From the NCBI GenBank assembly GCA_913055855.1, contig CAJXKW010000006.1:1-46894 (forward strand): a DNA stretch of 46,894 bases. Direction: 5' to 3'. Positions 33,452-42,200 of this stretch are shown here, one piece after another. A program made the position numbers and the translations under genes. The first letter of the stretch is position 1; every line of letters begins with the position of its first letter. The stretch comes from an uncultured Limimonas sp. GTDB taxonomy: Bacteria > Pseudomonadota > Alphaproteobacteria > Kiloniellales > Rhodovibrionaceae. The notes under the pieces were generated by a model. The model was not told the DNA's origin, ran no database searches, and saw only the letters and a list, made by a program, of their open reading frames with translations.

Positions 33452-33479
33452 ATCCTACGGCTTCAATCGGTCCTGTCAA
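33452..33479 (-). promoter_or_regulatory. Sigma70-type promoter for the DEAD-box helicase
   Basis: On the minus strand, a perfect TTGACA (33479-33474) and TAGGAT (33457-33452) are 16 bases apart. This gives a leader of about 70-75 bases, compatible with the long leaders often seen on cold-induced helicase messages. Confidence 0.6.
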
Positions 33480-33526
33480 TGCACAGGATTGCAAAAGATG
33501 CATGACAGGGCGATTGCGGCATCGCC

Positions 33527-33551
33527 TCGGTGTCGGCCATGCCGACACCGA
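33527..33551 (-). terminator. Hairpin after the lipoprotein gene
   Basis: A perfect 11-base stem (TCGGTGTCGGC / GCCGACACCGA) with a 3-base loop begins 17 bases after the lipoprotein stop. No U-run follows on the minus strand, so it may be a weak terminator or a message-stabilising hairpin. It separates this gene from the helicase promoter. Confidence 0.45.
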
Positions 33552-33567
33552 AAGCCGGGTCCCGAGG

Positions 33568-34161
33568 TCACGGAAAGCCGCCCCCGTTGCCGCCGTCCGA
33601 GCCTGCTTTGAGGGCCTCGTGGCCGGGCATGAAAGCAGTTTTGGCCGTCTGCCGGAGAAGGTCGTCGAATTTCGGGTCGTTGATCCCCTTAATGCCGCCG
33701 CGGCGTGCGTGGAGGGAAGTGATCGGATCGTCGCCCAGACAATACGTCATCATCAGGGAGACCGTCTCCCAATCCGTGTCCGGCCGGGTTGTGCGCTGGC
33801 CGTCGCATACGCGGAAATGATTCGCGTTGCGCGCCGGCGCGAACTGCACGATCAGTCGATAGGGCGAGCGCGGATCCGCCTCGCCGGTCGTTAGATTGAT
33901 CGTATGCAAAAGCCCGACCGGTTGCACGTGTTCCTGCACCCTGGCGGCCACCGTCTCTGCGGACGCGCCGAATGGCCGTCCCACGACTTCAAGCTTGGTG
34001 CTGTCGTACTGGTTCGCGCCGACGACAAGGCTGCGCGAATAGTTATGCGTCACATAGGTGCGGTCGATGGTTACGGGGCCATTGCCGCTGCATGCGGCAA
34101 GCACCACGGTTCCCACCGCCAGAACCGTTAGAACACCGCGACGAAACAGCGTGTACAGCAT
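33568..34161 (-). CDS. Lipoprotein of unknown function
   Basis: A 197-residue lipoprotein with leader MLYTLFRRGVLTVLAVGTVVLA and lipobox LAAC (Cys acylated), then a mature domain with NYSRSLVVGANQYDSTKLEVVG and YRLIVQFAPARNANHFRVCDG. The end is Gly/Asn-rich (SDGGNGGGFP). I do not recognise a family. Two cysteines (RVCDG and TYCLG) could pair. The ATG at 34161 has GGAAG just ahead; the longer frame to 34278 would add residues before the leader and is rejected. It stands alone between two same-strand genes. Confidence 0.8.
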   Translation of the reverse strand: MLYTLFRRGVLTVLAVGTVVLAACSGNGPVTIDRTYVTHNYSRSLVVGANQYDSTKLEVVGRPFGASAETVAARVQEHVQPVGLLHTINLTTGEADPRSPYRLIVQFAPARNANHFRVCDGQRTTRPDTDWETVSLMMTYCLGDDPITSLHARRGGIKGINDPKFDDLLRQTAKTAFMPGHEALKAGSDGGNGGGFP

Positions 34162-34276
34162 GGTCTTCCGTGTGCGTGTCGTTTCGATGGGGCGGTGGGC
34201 GTAGAGTCCACGATGCCCCGTCTTAGGATGAGATGGGGGCAAGGCGCCGCGCGTGCAATCGGATCGGAACGGCGCC

Positions 34277-34308
34277 AAAGCATATCCCGGTTAAAGCATA
34301 TCCCGGTT
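34277..34308. repeat. Perfect tandem duplication of 16 bases at a gene end
   Basis: AAAGCATATCCCGGTT occurs at 34277-34292 and again directly at 34293-34308. The second copy ends on the first base of the hydrolase stop codon, so it affects only the 3' untranslated region. Probably a replication slip. Confidence 0.9.
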
Positions 34309-35084
34309 CAGGGCGCTGCCCCGATTTCGCTGGGCTGATCGGGCGTCCAGGTGCGTTCCAGCCAGTCCCGCAGGGCGTGGGAGACGGCGTGCGGACGCTC
34401 CATTGGCGAGAGGTGGCCGGCCCCGCTGAGCACGAGCAGGTCGGCCCCGGGAATCGCAGCCGCCATCTCTTCGGCGATGCCGGGCGGCGTGAGGGTGTCC
34501 TCGCGCCCGCCGATGACGAGCGTGGGCACGGCGATCTGCGACAGCAACGGGCGGCTGTCGGGCCGGCCCATGATCGCGTGCTGTTGCCGGATAAAGCCCT
34601 CCCGGCCCACGCGCGCCGCCATGTCGTAGACTCGGTTCGTCAGGGCTTCGTTCGCCAGATGGCGCTGACTGAGCAGGCTTGGCAGCAATTGCGGCGTCAC
34701 CCCCTTGAACTCGCCTTTCTGCGCCAGCTCGATCAGGCCGCGCCGGCGCGAGGTCGCCGCCTCGGTATCCGGCCGGGCGGAGGTGTTCACCAGGGCGAGC
34801 CGGGTCACGCGCTCGGGCGCCTGACGCAGGATCTCGAACGCCACGTAGCCGCCCATGGAAAGGCCGGCGAGGGAGAACCGTGCCGGGGCCTCGGCAAGAA
34901 TGGCGCGTGCGAGTTCCGGGATGGCGTGGTGGCTGCTCGTATCCGGGACCCGGATATCGGCGAGATGATCCAGATCGGCGATTTGCTGCGCCCACAGGTC
35001 GGAATCGTTGAGCAGGCCGGGCAGCAACACCAGACCGGGCCGCTCGTTGGCGGCGCCGGGATCGTCGGATCGCTTCGCACCCAT
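34308..35084 (-). CDS. Alpha/beta hydrolase
   Basis: A 258-residue serine hydrolase. The nucleophile elbow is AGLSMGGYVAFEIL, the acid is in VIGGREDTLTPPG, and the catalytic His is in LVLSGAGHLSPMERPHAV, giving a complete triad. The family includes esterases, lactonases and the BioH/3-oxoadipate enol-lactonase type; the substrate cannot be chosen. ATG 35084 has GGAG six bases upstream, while an in-frame ATG at 35096 does not. It lies 116 bases downstream of jetD on the same strand, with no sign of belonging to the defence operon. Confidence 0.9.
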   Translation of the reverse strand: MGAKRSDDPGAANERPGLVLLPGLLNDSDLWAQQIADLDHLADIRVPDTSSHHAIPELARAILAEAPARFSLAGLSMGGYVAFEILRQAPERVTRLALVNTSARPDTEAATSRRRGLIELAQKGEFKGVTPQLLPSLLSQRHLANEALTNRVYDMAARVGREGFIRQQHAIMGRPDSRPLLSQIAVPTLVIGGREDTLTPPGIAEEMAAAIPGADLLVLSGAGHLSPMERPHAVSHALRDWLERTWTPDQPSEIGAAP

Positions 35085-35200
35085 GGTCGACTCCATAACC
35101 TTGGCTGGCACTGCGGCTTGTGGCTTTCGGGGCCGTTCCAATCACAGCTCGGCGCCGAAGAAAAGAACCGCCGGGGGCGCGCTCCCATGACCGGCGGCGT

Positions 35201-36379
35201 TCAGCCACGCTCCTCGTCGGCGGGAACAGCACCGGGGGAGACCGGGTCCAGCGCCTCCTGCTCCAGCGTGTGCGCACCGGGACTTTCGAGAAAGACGGCC
35301 AGCCGCCGCACCTCCTCGGGCAATCCGTCGGGCAGGTGTCCCACGGTCTGGGGTGGGCAGGGCGTTCCGTGCGTCCTGGCTAGGGCCGGCGTCATTCGCC
35401 ACGGGCGCGGCGGCTGCCCGGCGTGCCGGGCGACCGTCAGGGCGATGCGCAGGCCCGCGGCGTCGATGTCGCCCCAGTGCCATATGTCGCACCCGGCCTG
35501 CGCAAGGACGGCAATGGCGCGCCCAACGGCGTGCGAGGGAAAGCCGCCGGTGTAGACGGCGATTTCGTCGTCCCCGCGGGCCTCCCGTGCATAGCGGTTG
35601 AACGACGTCAGGTTTTCGATGGTCACCACGCGGCGCGCCCGGCCCGGATGCAGCGCCGCCGCGGCATCCGGCGGCAGACCGATGTGCGGCAGCTCGGGCA
35701 GCAGCCGACCGTAGACCGTTACCGGGCCGGCGAGCTTGACGTCCTGGGGCTGCTTTTCCAGCCCCAGCGCCGCCAGGGCCTCGGGGTCGGAGGTGGTCGG
35801 GTCGACCATGCCCTGCTGGCGCAGCCATCGGGCGATCCGGCCCATCTGGCGTTCGATCGCCTTGCTGTCGCCGGTGCGCTGGCGCGCGACCGTGCGCATG
35901 TCGCGGCCGCCGAAGTCGCCCGCCAGGACCGCATCCAGCGCGCGCAGGAAGGCGATGGCGCCGTCCACCTCGTGCCGGCCCAGGCCCATCCAGCTCCGGC
36001 CGGCGCGCCAGTATGCCGCGATCTCGTCCCGAACGCCGGCCACGTTGCGCAGCTGGGGACAGCGCCGGTGCAGCGCATCGCCAGCCCGGTCGGCGGCCTC
36101 GCCGGCGGGCGTGCGCGCGAGGAAACGGTACAATGCGGCACTGTCCGCCAGTTGGACCCGCGCCCACAGGTGGGCAAGTTCGCCGCGCCCGGGAACGAGG
36201 GTCACCGCCTGCATGGTCGCGGCGTCGCGCAGGACGGCCTCGAAATCGGCGCGGGCGTCGGCATCGGCGAAGTTCATGGAGAGTCTGGCGCTTACCATGC
36301 GCTGGCGCTCAGCCTCGCTCAGCCGCTCGATGCGGTCGAGCAGGCTGTGCAGGGTCGCCCGCGCCTTCGCCGCCGACAT
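35201..36379 (-). CDS. jetD: Wadjet JetD, toprim-like DNA nuclease
   Basis: A 392-residue protein of the DUF3322/DUF2220 type that cuts plasmid DNA after the JetABC motor has extruded it. The C-terminal toprim-like fold has the key acidic residues: Glu in VVTIENLTSFNRY (about residue 253) and the Asp pair in HWGDIDAAGLRIA (about 303), as in topoisomerase VI/Spo11-like cleavage subunits. The N-terminal half is a helical arm. The gene starts 3 bases after the jetC stop, completing the operon. A Pro/Glu-rich C-tail (SPGAVPADEERG) is specific to this copy. It looks intact. Confidence 0.93.
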   Translation of the reverse strand: MSAAKARATLHSLLDRIERLSEAERQRMVSARLSMNFADADARADFEAVLRDAATMQAVTLVPGRGELAHLWARVQLADSAALYRFLARTPAGEAADRAGDALHRRCPQLRNVAGVRDEIAAYWRAGRSWMGLGRHEVDGAIAFLRALDAVLAGDFGGRDMRTVARQRTGDSKAIERQMGRIARWLRQQGMVDPTTSDPEALAALGLEKQPQDVKLAGPVTVYGRLLPELPHIGLPPDAAAALHPGRARRVVTIENLTSFNRYAREARGDDEIAVYTGGFPSHAVGRAIAVLAQAGCDIWHWGDIDAAGLRIALTVARHAGQPPRPWRMTPALARTHGTPCPPQTVGHLPDGLPEEVRRLAVFLESPGAHTLEQEALDPVSPGAVPADEERG

Positions 36380-36382
36380 CGC

Positions 36383-39300
36383 TTACTCCGCCGCCTCGCG
36401 GTCGCCGTCGCCGGGCATGCGGGCGCGGTAGCCCTCGACGCCCAGATGCTCCGGATTCGCCGCCTGCATCTCGGCGATCGCCCGATGGCCGGGATACTCG
36501 CAGTCGATGTACATGACACTATCCTGCGGCAGCTTGTTCACCGAGACGATGGTGTCCATGACCTCCAGGAAGCTCATGCGCTTCTCTTCCGGTGCGGCAA
36601 CCACCACCTGCAGGTTGAGGTCCCTGTAGAAGCGCAGGATGGCCTGGGTGTTCGGGATGTCCAGGCGGTTGAAGGCCTCGTCGAACAGCACCAGGCCCAT
36701 GCCCTCCGGGTTCTCGTGGCGCGAGTTGGGGTAATAGACGCTCGCCATGGCCGCCGCGATGGCAACGTAATAGGGGGCCTGTTTCTGCCCGCCCGAGCCC
36801 TTGCGGGCGCGCCGGCTCAGGTTGGTCCGCGCGCCGTCCTCGGACTCCATGATCAGCTCGAAGGTATAATAGTTCCGGTAATCCTCGAGGAAGGCGGTGT
36901 CGCTGGTCTTGTCCAGGATCTCCTCGATCTGCGCCATGGCCTCGCGAAACGCACGCGAACCGGACTCCATCCGGCTTTCCAGGCCCTGTTCGGGGCTCTC
37001 GGCGATCTGTTCGGCAAGGTGATGCAGACGGGACAGGCCGGGATCGACGCGCTCGGCGAAGCGATACCGCATCCCGGTGAACTTGTGCGCCTCCAGCCGC
37101 TTGTTGAGGATGCGGAGCTGCCACTTCAGCATCTTGAACTTGTCGGACAGCTTGTTGAGCAGGTCCTCCTTGAGGGCGTGCTCCATGCTTTCGCGCGCCG
37201 ATTCCACCTTTTCCTGGTACGGGCGCAGCTCGTTCTGTTCCAGCTTGCGCTCGCGCTCGACCAGCCAGGCCAGCATGGCGAGGTTGTCCGCGTCCTCGCC
37301 CAATGAGGCGGTGATGTCGTAGTCCCGGAGGAAGCGGTGGAAGCCGTTCTGGGCACGGCGCGCGTTGTCGCGAAGGTTGCCGTAGAGCGTCCGTGCCTCG
37401 CTGCGCGCGTGGTCGCGCAACTGGGCGAGCCGGGCTTCCGCATGCTCGTCGCCGGCTTCGAGCATCGCCGCCTCGACCTTGGCCCGCGCCCCCGCGATGT
37501 CCTCCGCGTCGTCCAGGTGCGCGATCAGGTCGGCCATGCCGGTCTCGGCCTCGACCGCCTCCTGCTCCGCTTCGCGCTGCTCGGCGATCCGGCCCTCGTG
37601 GGTCTGGACCTGGACCAGGAGATCGCGCTCGCTCGCCGCATGCTTTTCGATGCCGGGCCCGATCTCGTTTTCCAGTTCCGCCTTGTAGCCGCGCCGCTCG
37701 TTCTCCAGCTCGGCGATGGCCTGGTGGAGCTGTGCGCTGGCCGGATCCGCGACCGCGTTGAGGTCCACCTTGGCGGAATCGATCTGCGCCTGGGCGTCGC
37801 GGCGTGCGCGCAGGCACGTCCGGATCGCCGGGGTTTCCGCGTCGGCCGCCCGGCGAAGGGCGTCCAGGGCCGAGTCGATGCGCTTCTTCTGCGCGCTCAG
37901 GGCCTCGCGCTGTTGCTTGAGCGTGTCGATCTGCTCGCGCGTTTGCGCGATCGTGTGGGTGCGCGCGGTCTTGCCCAGGATCAGCTTGATCTCGCCGTGA
38001 ACGCGCAGGGTCAGGCCGCCCGAGGTCTTGCCGTCGGGCATGACGGCCTTGCTGTGCGCGTCCAGCTCGCGCTGGGTCTCGACCATGCGGATGCTGCCCA
38101 CGTGGTAGTCGATGAACTTGCGCACATATTCGGCGTAGGCGCCCGACGGCTCGGCGATGGTGGCGAGGGAACCGGGTTCCGCGATCGGATTGACCCGGTC
38201 CATGCGGCGCGTCTGGACGATGCGGCATGTGTGCAGGCCGGCGCGCTTGCGGTTCTCGAACAGCAGTTCCAGCGCCTTGTCCTGGTGGACCGGGTCGACG
38301 ATGACCGCCTCGCGGTTGGCGCCCAGCAGCCCTTCCAGGGCGTAGGCCCAGCGCGGTTCCGTGATCTCGACCAGATCGGGCAGGGGCGTCGCGGTGATGC
38401 CGGCGCGAGCGAGGATGTCGATGAAGCTGCGCACCGGCTGCGATAGCACCGCGCCTGTCTCCCCGGCGCCGGCGATCTGCGCTTCGAGTTCCTCGACCTG
38501 CCGGGTGGTCTCGGCGATTTGCGTGGACAGGTCATCGCTGTTCGCGGCCAGTGCGTCGCGCGCCTCAACGAGGCTCATCGCCTGGTTTTCCAGCTCGGCG
38601 ATTTCGTCCTCGCGTCCGGCGAGCGCGTCGGCATCCCGGTGCGCAAGGTCGCGCAGCGTCGCGGCGGCGGCGACGGCGCCGTGCAGGCGCGTGGGAATGT
38701 ACTGCTTGACCGCGTCCAGCCGTGCGAGTTCGGCGACGATGCGGGTCCGCCGGGCCAGGTTCGCCAGCGCATCCTCGCGCTCCTTCTCCGCCGCGCGCTG
38801 GCGCTGCCGGATGGCGTCCAGCTTGGCGCTCTCGCCGCTCTGCGAGAGCAGCACGTTCTTGTTGCGCACCTCCTCGTCGATCGCCTCCATCGCCCGGCGG
38901 TGGTTCGCTTCCGCCGCCCGGAGGCGTTCCAGCGCCGCGCGGGTCTCGGCCAGCTTGCTCTCGTCGCGCGCCTTCAGGTGCTGCAGGCGCAGGCGCTCGA
39001 CGTAGGCGGCGGTGAAACCGAGCGTGTTGTAGCGGACTTTCTGCTTGCCCCAAGTGACGAAGCGGGCGCGGGCCTGCTGGATCGCCTGCAGCATCTCCTG
39101 CAGGCGCTGCACCTCGGCCTCCATGCGCCGCCAGTGGTCGATGGAATCGCGGATGCGCTCGACGTCCAGGGGGTCCGGCGCAAGCACGTAGCGACGGACG
39201 AAGGTGGTGGCGTCCGCGACCGGGCGAAAAGCCACCATGTTCTTGAAATTGTTGAGGAAGTGCTTGACGCTCGGCGCCGGCGCACGGCCGCGCATGGCGC

Positions 39301-39847
39301 TCAAGTAGGCCTCAACGAACCGCGCTGCGCTGGTGTTGTACTGCTCCAGGCGGCAGCGCCGGTCGGCGCGCATCCGCTCCAGCATTTCCGCGTGGGAGAG
39401 CACGTAGTCCCCGCCGTCGGCGGCCGTCTGCGTGAAGCCGGCCAGCGTGAAGGCGTGCCCCTTGGCGATGAAGCGCGTGGTCTGCTCGCGGCTGTCCGCG
39501 ACGTCCGCGAAGAGCATCAGGCCGACGGAGATCGGCTGCGCCGTCGCCTGATCGCGGAAGACCAGCACCACCGTACTCTCGCAACGCTCGCGAAGCGGCT
39601 GGTCGCCGACGTCATCGACGTAGCCGAGGCAGTACTCGTGGATGCTGCGGTCGGATTTGCCCTCGGTGCTGGCGTTGAGGTCGACGGCGCGCGCGTTGCC
39701 GCCCGCGATCACGGTCTGGATGGCGTCCAGCACCGAACTCTTCCCCACGCCGGTGGGACCGATGATCCCGGTCGCGCCGCGGACCTCGATGTCCTTCGCC
39801 TCGATGGTGTTCCAGTTGTGCAGGCAGATCCGCTCGAGCTGGTACAT
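36383..39847 (-). CDS. jetC: Wadjet JetC, SMC/MksB-like ATPase
   Basis: A 1154-residue condensin-like motor ATPase. Walker A is GPTGVGKSS at residues 30-38, the ABC signature is KGSGGQKQAPYY (about 1016), and Walker B is GLVLFDEAFNRLD (about 1052). Between them lie two long coiled-coil arms, rich in Ala/Glu/Arg, around a central hinge near residues 480-620. This is MksB-like layout. With JetA (kleisin) and JetB it extrudes DNA loops and picks out small circular plasmids. It starts 3 bases after the jetB stop. No frameshift or gap is seen across 3.4 kb. Confidence 0.95.
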   Translation of the reverse strand: MYQLERICLHNWNTIEAKDIEVRGATGIIGPTGVGKSSVLDAIQTVIAGGNARAVDLNASTEGKSDRSIHEYCLGYVDDVGDQPLRERCESTVVLVFRDQATAQPISVGLMLFADVADSREQTTRFIAKGHAFTLAGFTQTAADGGDYVLSHAEMLERMRADRRCRLEQYNTSAARFVEAYLSAMRGRAPAPSVKHFLNNFKNMVAFRPVADATTFVRRYVLAPDPLDVERIRDSIDHWRRMEAEVQRLQEMLQAIQQARARFVTWGKQKVRYNTLGFTAAYVERLRLQHLKARDESKLAETRAALERLRAAEANHRRAMEAIDEEVRNKNVLLSQSGESAKLDAIRQRQRAAEKEREDALANLARRTRIVAELARLDAVKQYIPTRLHGAVAAAATLRDLAHRDADALAGREDEIAELENQAMSLVEARDALAANSDDLSTQIAETTRQVEELEAQIAGAGETGAVLSQPVRSFIDILARAGITATPLPDLVEITEPRWAYALEGLLGANREAVIVDPVHQDKALELLFENRKRAGLHTCRIVQTRRMDRVNPIAEPGSLATIAEPSGAYAEYVRKFIDYHVGSIRMVETQRELDAHSKAVMPDGKTSGGLTLRVHGEIKLILGKTARTHTIAQTREQIDTLKQQREALSAQKKRIDSALDALRRAADAETPAIRTCLRARRDAQAQIDSAKVDLNAVADPASAQLHQAIAELENERRGYKAELENEIGPGIEKHAASERDLLVQVQTHEGRIAEQREAEQEAVEAETGMADLIAHLDDAEDIAGARAKVEAAMLEAGDEHAEARLAQLRDHARSEARTLYGNLRDNARRAQNGFHRFLRDYDITASLGEDADNLAMLAWLVERERKLEQNELRPYQEKVESARESMEHALKEDLLNKLSDKFKMLKWQLRILNKRLEAHKFTGMRYRFAERVDPGLSRLHHLAEQIAESPEQGLESRMESGSRAFREAMAQIEEILDKTSDTAFLEDYRNYYTFELIMESEDGARTNLSRRARKGSGGQKQAPYYVAIAAAMASVYYPNSRHENPEGMGLVLFDEAFNRLDIPNTQAILRFYRDLNLQVVVAAPEEKRMSFLEVMDTIVSVNKLPQDSVMYIDCEYPGHRAIAEMQAANPEHLGVEGYRARMPGDGDREAAE

Positions 39848-39850
39848 GGT

Positions 39851-40651
39851 TCAGCCGGCCTCCCCGCTATCGCCGGCGTCGTCCGGTTCCGGCTCGGCGT
39901 CATCGCCGGGCGCCGCCGCCGGTGGCGCCCCGGGGCCGCCGGATTCGCCCGTGCTCTCGCCGCCGCTCGCGGCGTCGCCGGCCAGACGCGTCGACAGCCG
40001 GTCGAAAACGCTGTCCTCGCCCTCGGGGGCGCCGTTTTCGACCCAGTCGATCACGGCCTCGACGTAGGTGTCGGGGATCAGCACGCGGATGCCCGGCAGG
40101 ACGGCCAGCGGGGTGATGCGCTCCGCCCGGTCCGCGTCGGCCACGCGCACGAGGCCGCGGCGCCGCGCCATGGCGAGAATCTCGTGCAGCCGGGACTCGC
40201 TAGGCGGCTCTTCGCCCGCGAGCGTCTTGTAGGCATCGTAGATCTCGTCGGTGTTGGTCTCGATGCGGCCGGTTTCGTCCATCTCGCCGCGGCGCGTGCC
40301 GTCCTCGAAGAGATAGCGCAGCACCAGCAGGACGAGGGTCTCGTCCTTCTTGAAGCGCGTTTCCTTCCAGCCGTAGGCGGCGGTGCGGGGGCGGACGGCC
40401 GCGAGCCCGTCGCGCTGCTCGACGATGAGCTGGTAGTCCAGCGCGTTCACGTATTTCTCGAAGAAATCCCGGTGACGGGCGATAATCGTATAGGGGCGGC
40501 CGCCCATGGGACGGTCGGCGTAGACGCACTGATGCATAAGCAGCGCCTGGAGGGCGCGCTGCAGATCGGCCTCGGTGGTCTGGTCGCGCTTGCGCCGGGC
40601 TTCGTCGGCGTCGACGATCTCGGCGAATTCCTTCAGTTCGAGCGCACTCAT
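39851..40651 (-). CDS. jetB: Wadjet JetB, MksE-like subunit
   Basis: A 266-residue winged-helix (KITE-type) protein that binds the kleisin JetA in the Wadjet motor. The core (about 1-190) has TEADLQRALQALLMHQCVYADRP, HRDFFEKYVNALDYQLIVEQRDGLAAV and FKKDETLVLLVLRYLFEDGTRRGEM, which match the DUF4194 family. The final 60 residues are a low-complexity Gly/Ser/Asp/Glu tail. The start MSALELKEF at 40651 overlaps the jetA stop by 4 bases (ATGA); the longer frame to 40708 overlaps jetA further and has no family sequence. Confidence 0.92.
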   Translation of the reverse strand: MSALELKEFAEIVDADEARRKRDQTTEADLQRALQALLMHQCVYADRPMGGRPYTIIARHRDFFEKYVNALDYQLIVEQRDGLAAVRPRTAAYGWKETRFKKDETLVLLVLRYLFEDGTRRGEMDETGRIETNTDEIYDAYKTLAGEEPPSESRLHEILAMARRRGLVRVADADRAERITPLAVLPGIRVLIPDTYVEAVIDWVENGAPEGEDSVFDRLSTRLAGDAASGGESTGESGGPGAPPAAAPGDDAEPEPDDAGDSGEAG

Positions 40652-42093
40652 GCGGCCGTCTCCTGGCTTTCCACGCGCCGGATGCGGAAGTCCGGGCAGG
40701 CGATCCACGCGCTGACGAACCAGCCGCCCGTCAGCTCCAGGCGGTAGTGCCCGCGAAAGCCGCCGTCGGCAAGATAGGGCAGATCGCGCAGCCGCTCGAA
40801 CACGAAAAAATCATCCAGGGTGGCCAGCGGCAGCTCCGCGGCCGCGACCGTGTCGCGCCCGGCCATGGCGCGCTCCAGATAGGCGACCAGCTTTTCCGGC
40901 GTGATCCGGGCGCGTTCGTGATACTGGCGCAGATCGCGGCGGAACGCGTCGTGCGCCGGGTCGCGCCGGCGTCGGGTCAGCGCCTTGCGCTCGGGTTCGC
41001 CGCGCTTGCGCGCCGGGTGGTAGAGATTGGCCTCGGAGACGGCCGGGCGCACGGTCGCGAACGCGTGCGGCACCGCCACAGGCGCATCGGATGGGAGGCC
41101 GCTCTGCCCCAGCATCTCGATCGCCGCGGTGATACGGTGCGTGGCGATCTCGCTGATGCGGTCCATGTAGCGCACGGTGTTGCGCACCCGGCGCTCGATC
41201 CGGGACTGCGTGGCGTAGACCAGCTCCAGGTGGTCGTCGACCGCCTGGAAGACGGTGACAACGGTTTGAAGGTCCGCAAGCAGGGTGGTGGCCGCGCGCT
41301 CGCTGTCGGCCGCGCGGCCTTCGCGCACCATCGCCGTGGCGAGCGCGTCCACCAGCTCGCGGTCGTTCGCCATCTCTTGCGCCAGATCCAGGATGTCGAC
41401 CCGGTAGCGGAAGGGATTGTCCTGGGTGTGCAGGCGCTTGTAGTCCACGATCAGGTGCTCGGCGACGAAATCCTCGAAATAGGTGCCGAAAAGGCTCTTG
41501 AGGTTGGTCTGCTGAACAAGCAGCGCCTCGATCTTGCGCATCGCACCCGTGACCGAGCGCAGATGGTTGCGGAAGCTCTTCGCCGAGCGGGCAGCATTGG
41601 CGACGTTTTCCGACTTCGTTCCGGGCTGCGTCCGTGCCGAGTCGAGAAGTGCCTGGACCTGGAGGACCTCGCCCCCATAGGAACGCATGCGCCCGGATTT
41701 GATTTCCAGCAGCGCCTGCAAAAGCAGACGCGCGTCGGGGTCGAAGTCCACGATCCGGCGGTAGCGGTCGCGGTGCTCGACCAGCCAGCCGGTGTCGAGC
41801 AGGCGCGCGTAGGCGAAGAACCGCCGCGGATCTGTGTCGCGTTCCGCTTCTGCGTCCAGGTGCGTCGGGCGCTCCGCCGTGAAGTCGAGGTCCTGGCCCT
41901 CGCGGCGGATGAACTCGCCGATCGCGTCGATGGTCTCGCGTTTGGAGACGAGTTCGCCGGCGACGGCGAACACCTCGCCGTCGAGATATTCCAGGAGGTC
42001 GGCGTAGAACCCACGGTTCGAGCCGGCGAACAGCCGGAAGACGTCGGCCGGCAGCTTGCCGAACAGCGCCGTTGTCTCCGCCACGGTCGTCAT
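40648..42093 (-). CDS. jetA: Wadjet JetA, MksF-like kleisin
   Basis: A 481-residue DUF3375/MksF-like kleisin that bridges the JetC heads. The N-terminal winged helix (FYADLLEYLDGEVFAVAG, ETIDAIGEFIRREG) is followed by a helical middle (GAMRKIEALLVQQTNLKSLFGTYFEDFVAEHLIVDYKRL) and a C-terminal winged helix. It is the first gene of the operon: ATG 42093 follows a GGGGA, and 107 bases separate it from the parE stop upstream. That gap holds a weak promoter-like pair on the minus strand (TTGGAC at 42091-42086, TATGTT at 42170-42165 read inversely, spacer 15). The longer frame to 42657 runs inside parE and was rejected. Confidence 0.92.
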   Translation of the reverse strand: MTTVAETTALFGKLPADVFRLFAGSNRGFYADLLEYLDGEVFAVAGELVSKRETIDAIGEFIRREGQDLDFTAERPTHLDAEAERDTDPRRFFAYARLLDTGWLVEHRDRYRRIVDFDPDARLLLQALLEIKSGRMRSYGGEVLQVQALLDSARTQPGTKSENVANAARSAKSFRNHLRSVTGAMRKIEALLVQQTNLKSLFGTYFEDFVAEHLIVDYKRLHTQDNPFRYRVDILDLAQEMANDRELVDALATAMVREGRAADSERAATTLLADLQTVVTVFQAVDDHLELVYATQSRIERRVRNTVRYMDRISEIATHRITAAIEMLGQSGLPSDAPVAVPHAFATVRPAVSEANLYHPARKRGEPERKALTRRRRDPAHDAFRRDLRQYHERARITPEKLVAYLERAMAGRDTVAAAELPLATLDDFFVFERLRDLPYLADGGFRGHYRLELTGGWFVSAWIACPDFRIRRVESQETAA

Positions 42094-42200
42094 GTTGGCC
42101 GTCCCCGGCCGGTCCGGCGCGGTGCCGCCCGGCCGCTCATCCCGAGCCCGTCGACGGTGGCCGGAACATACCCATACGTCATGTCGTCCAAGGAAAAGTG

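Noticed and set aside
38519..40747. 742-codon open frame on the plus strand, with others at 35423-37306 and 40747-42513
   Set aside because: Antisense to the Wadjet genes, whose ATPase, kleisin and nuclease motifs are unmistakable on the minus strand.
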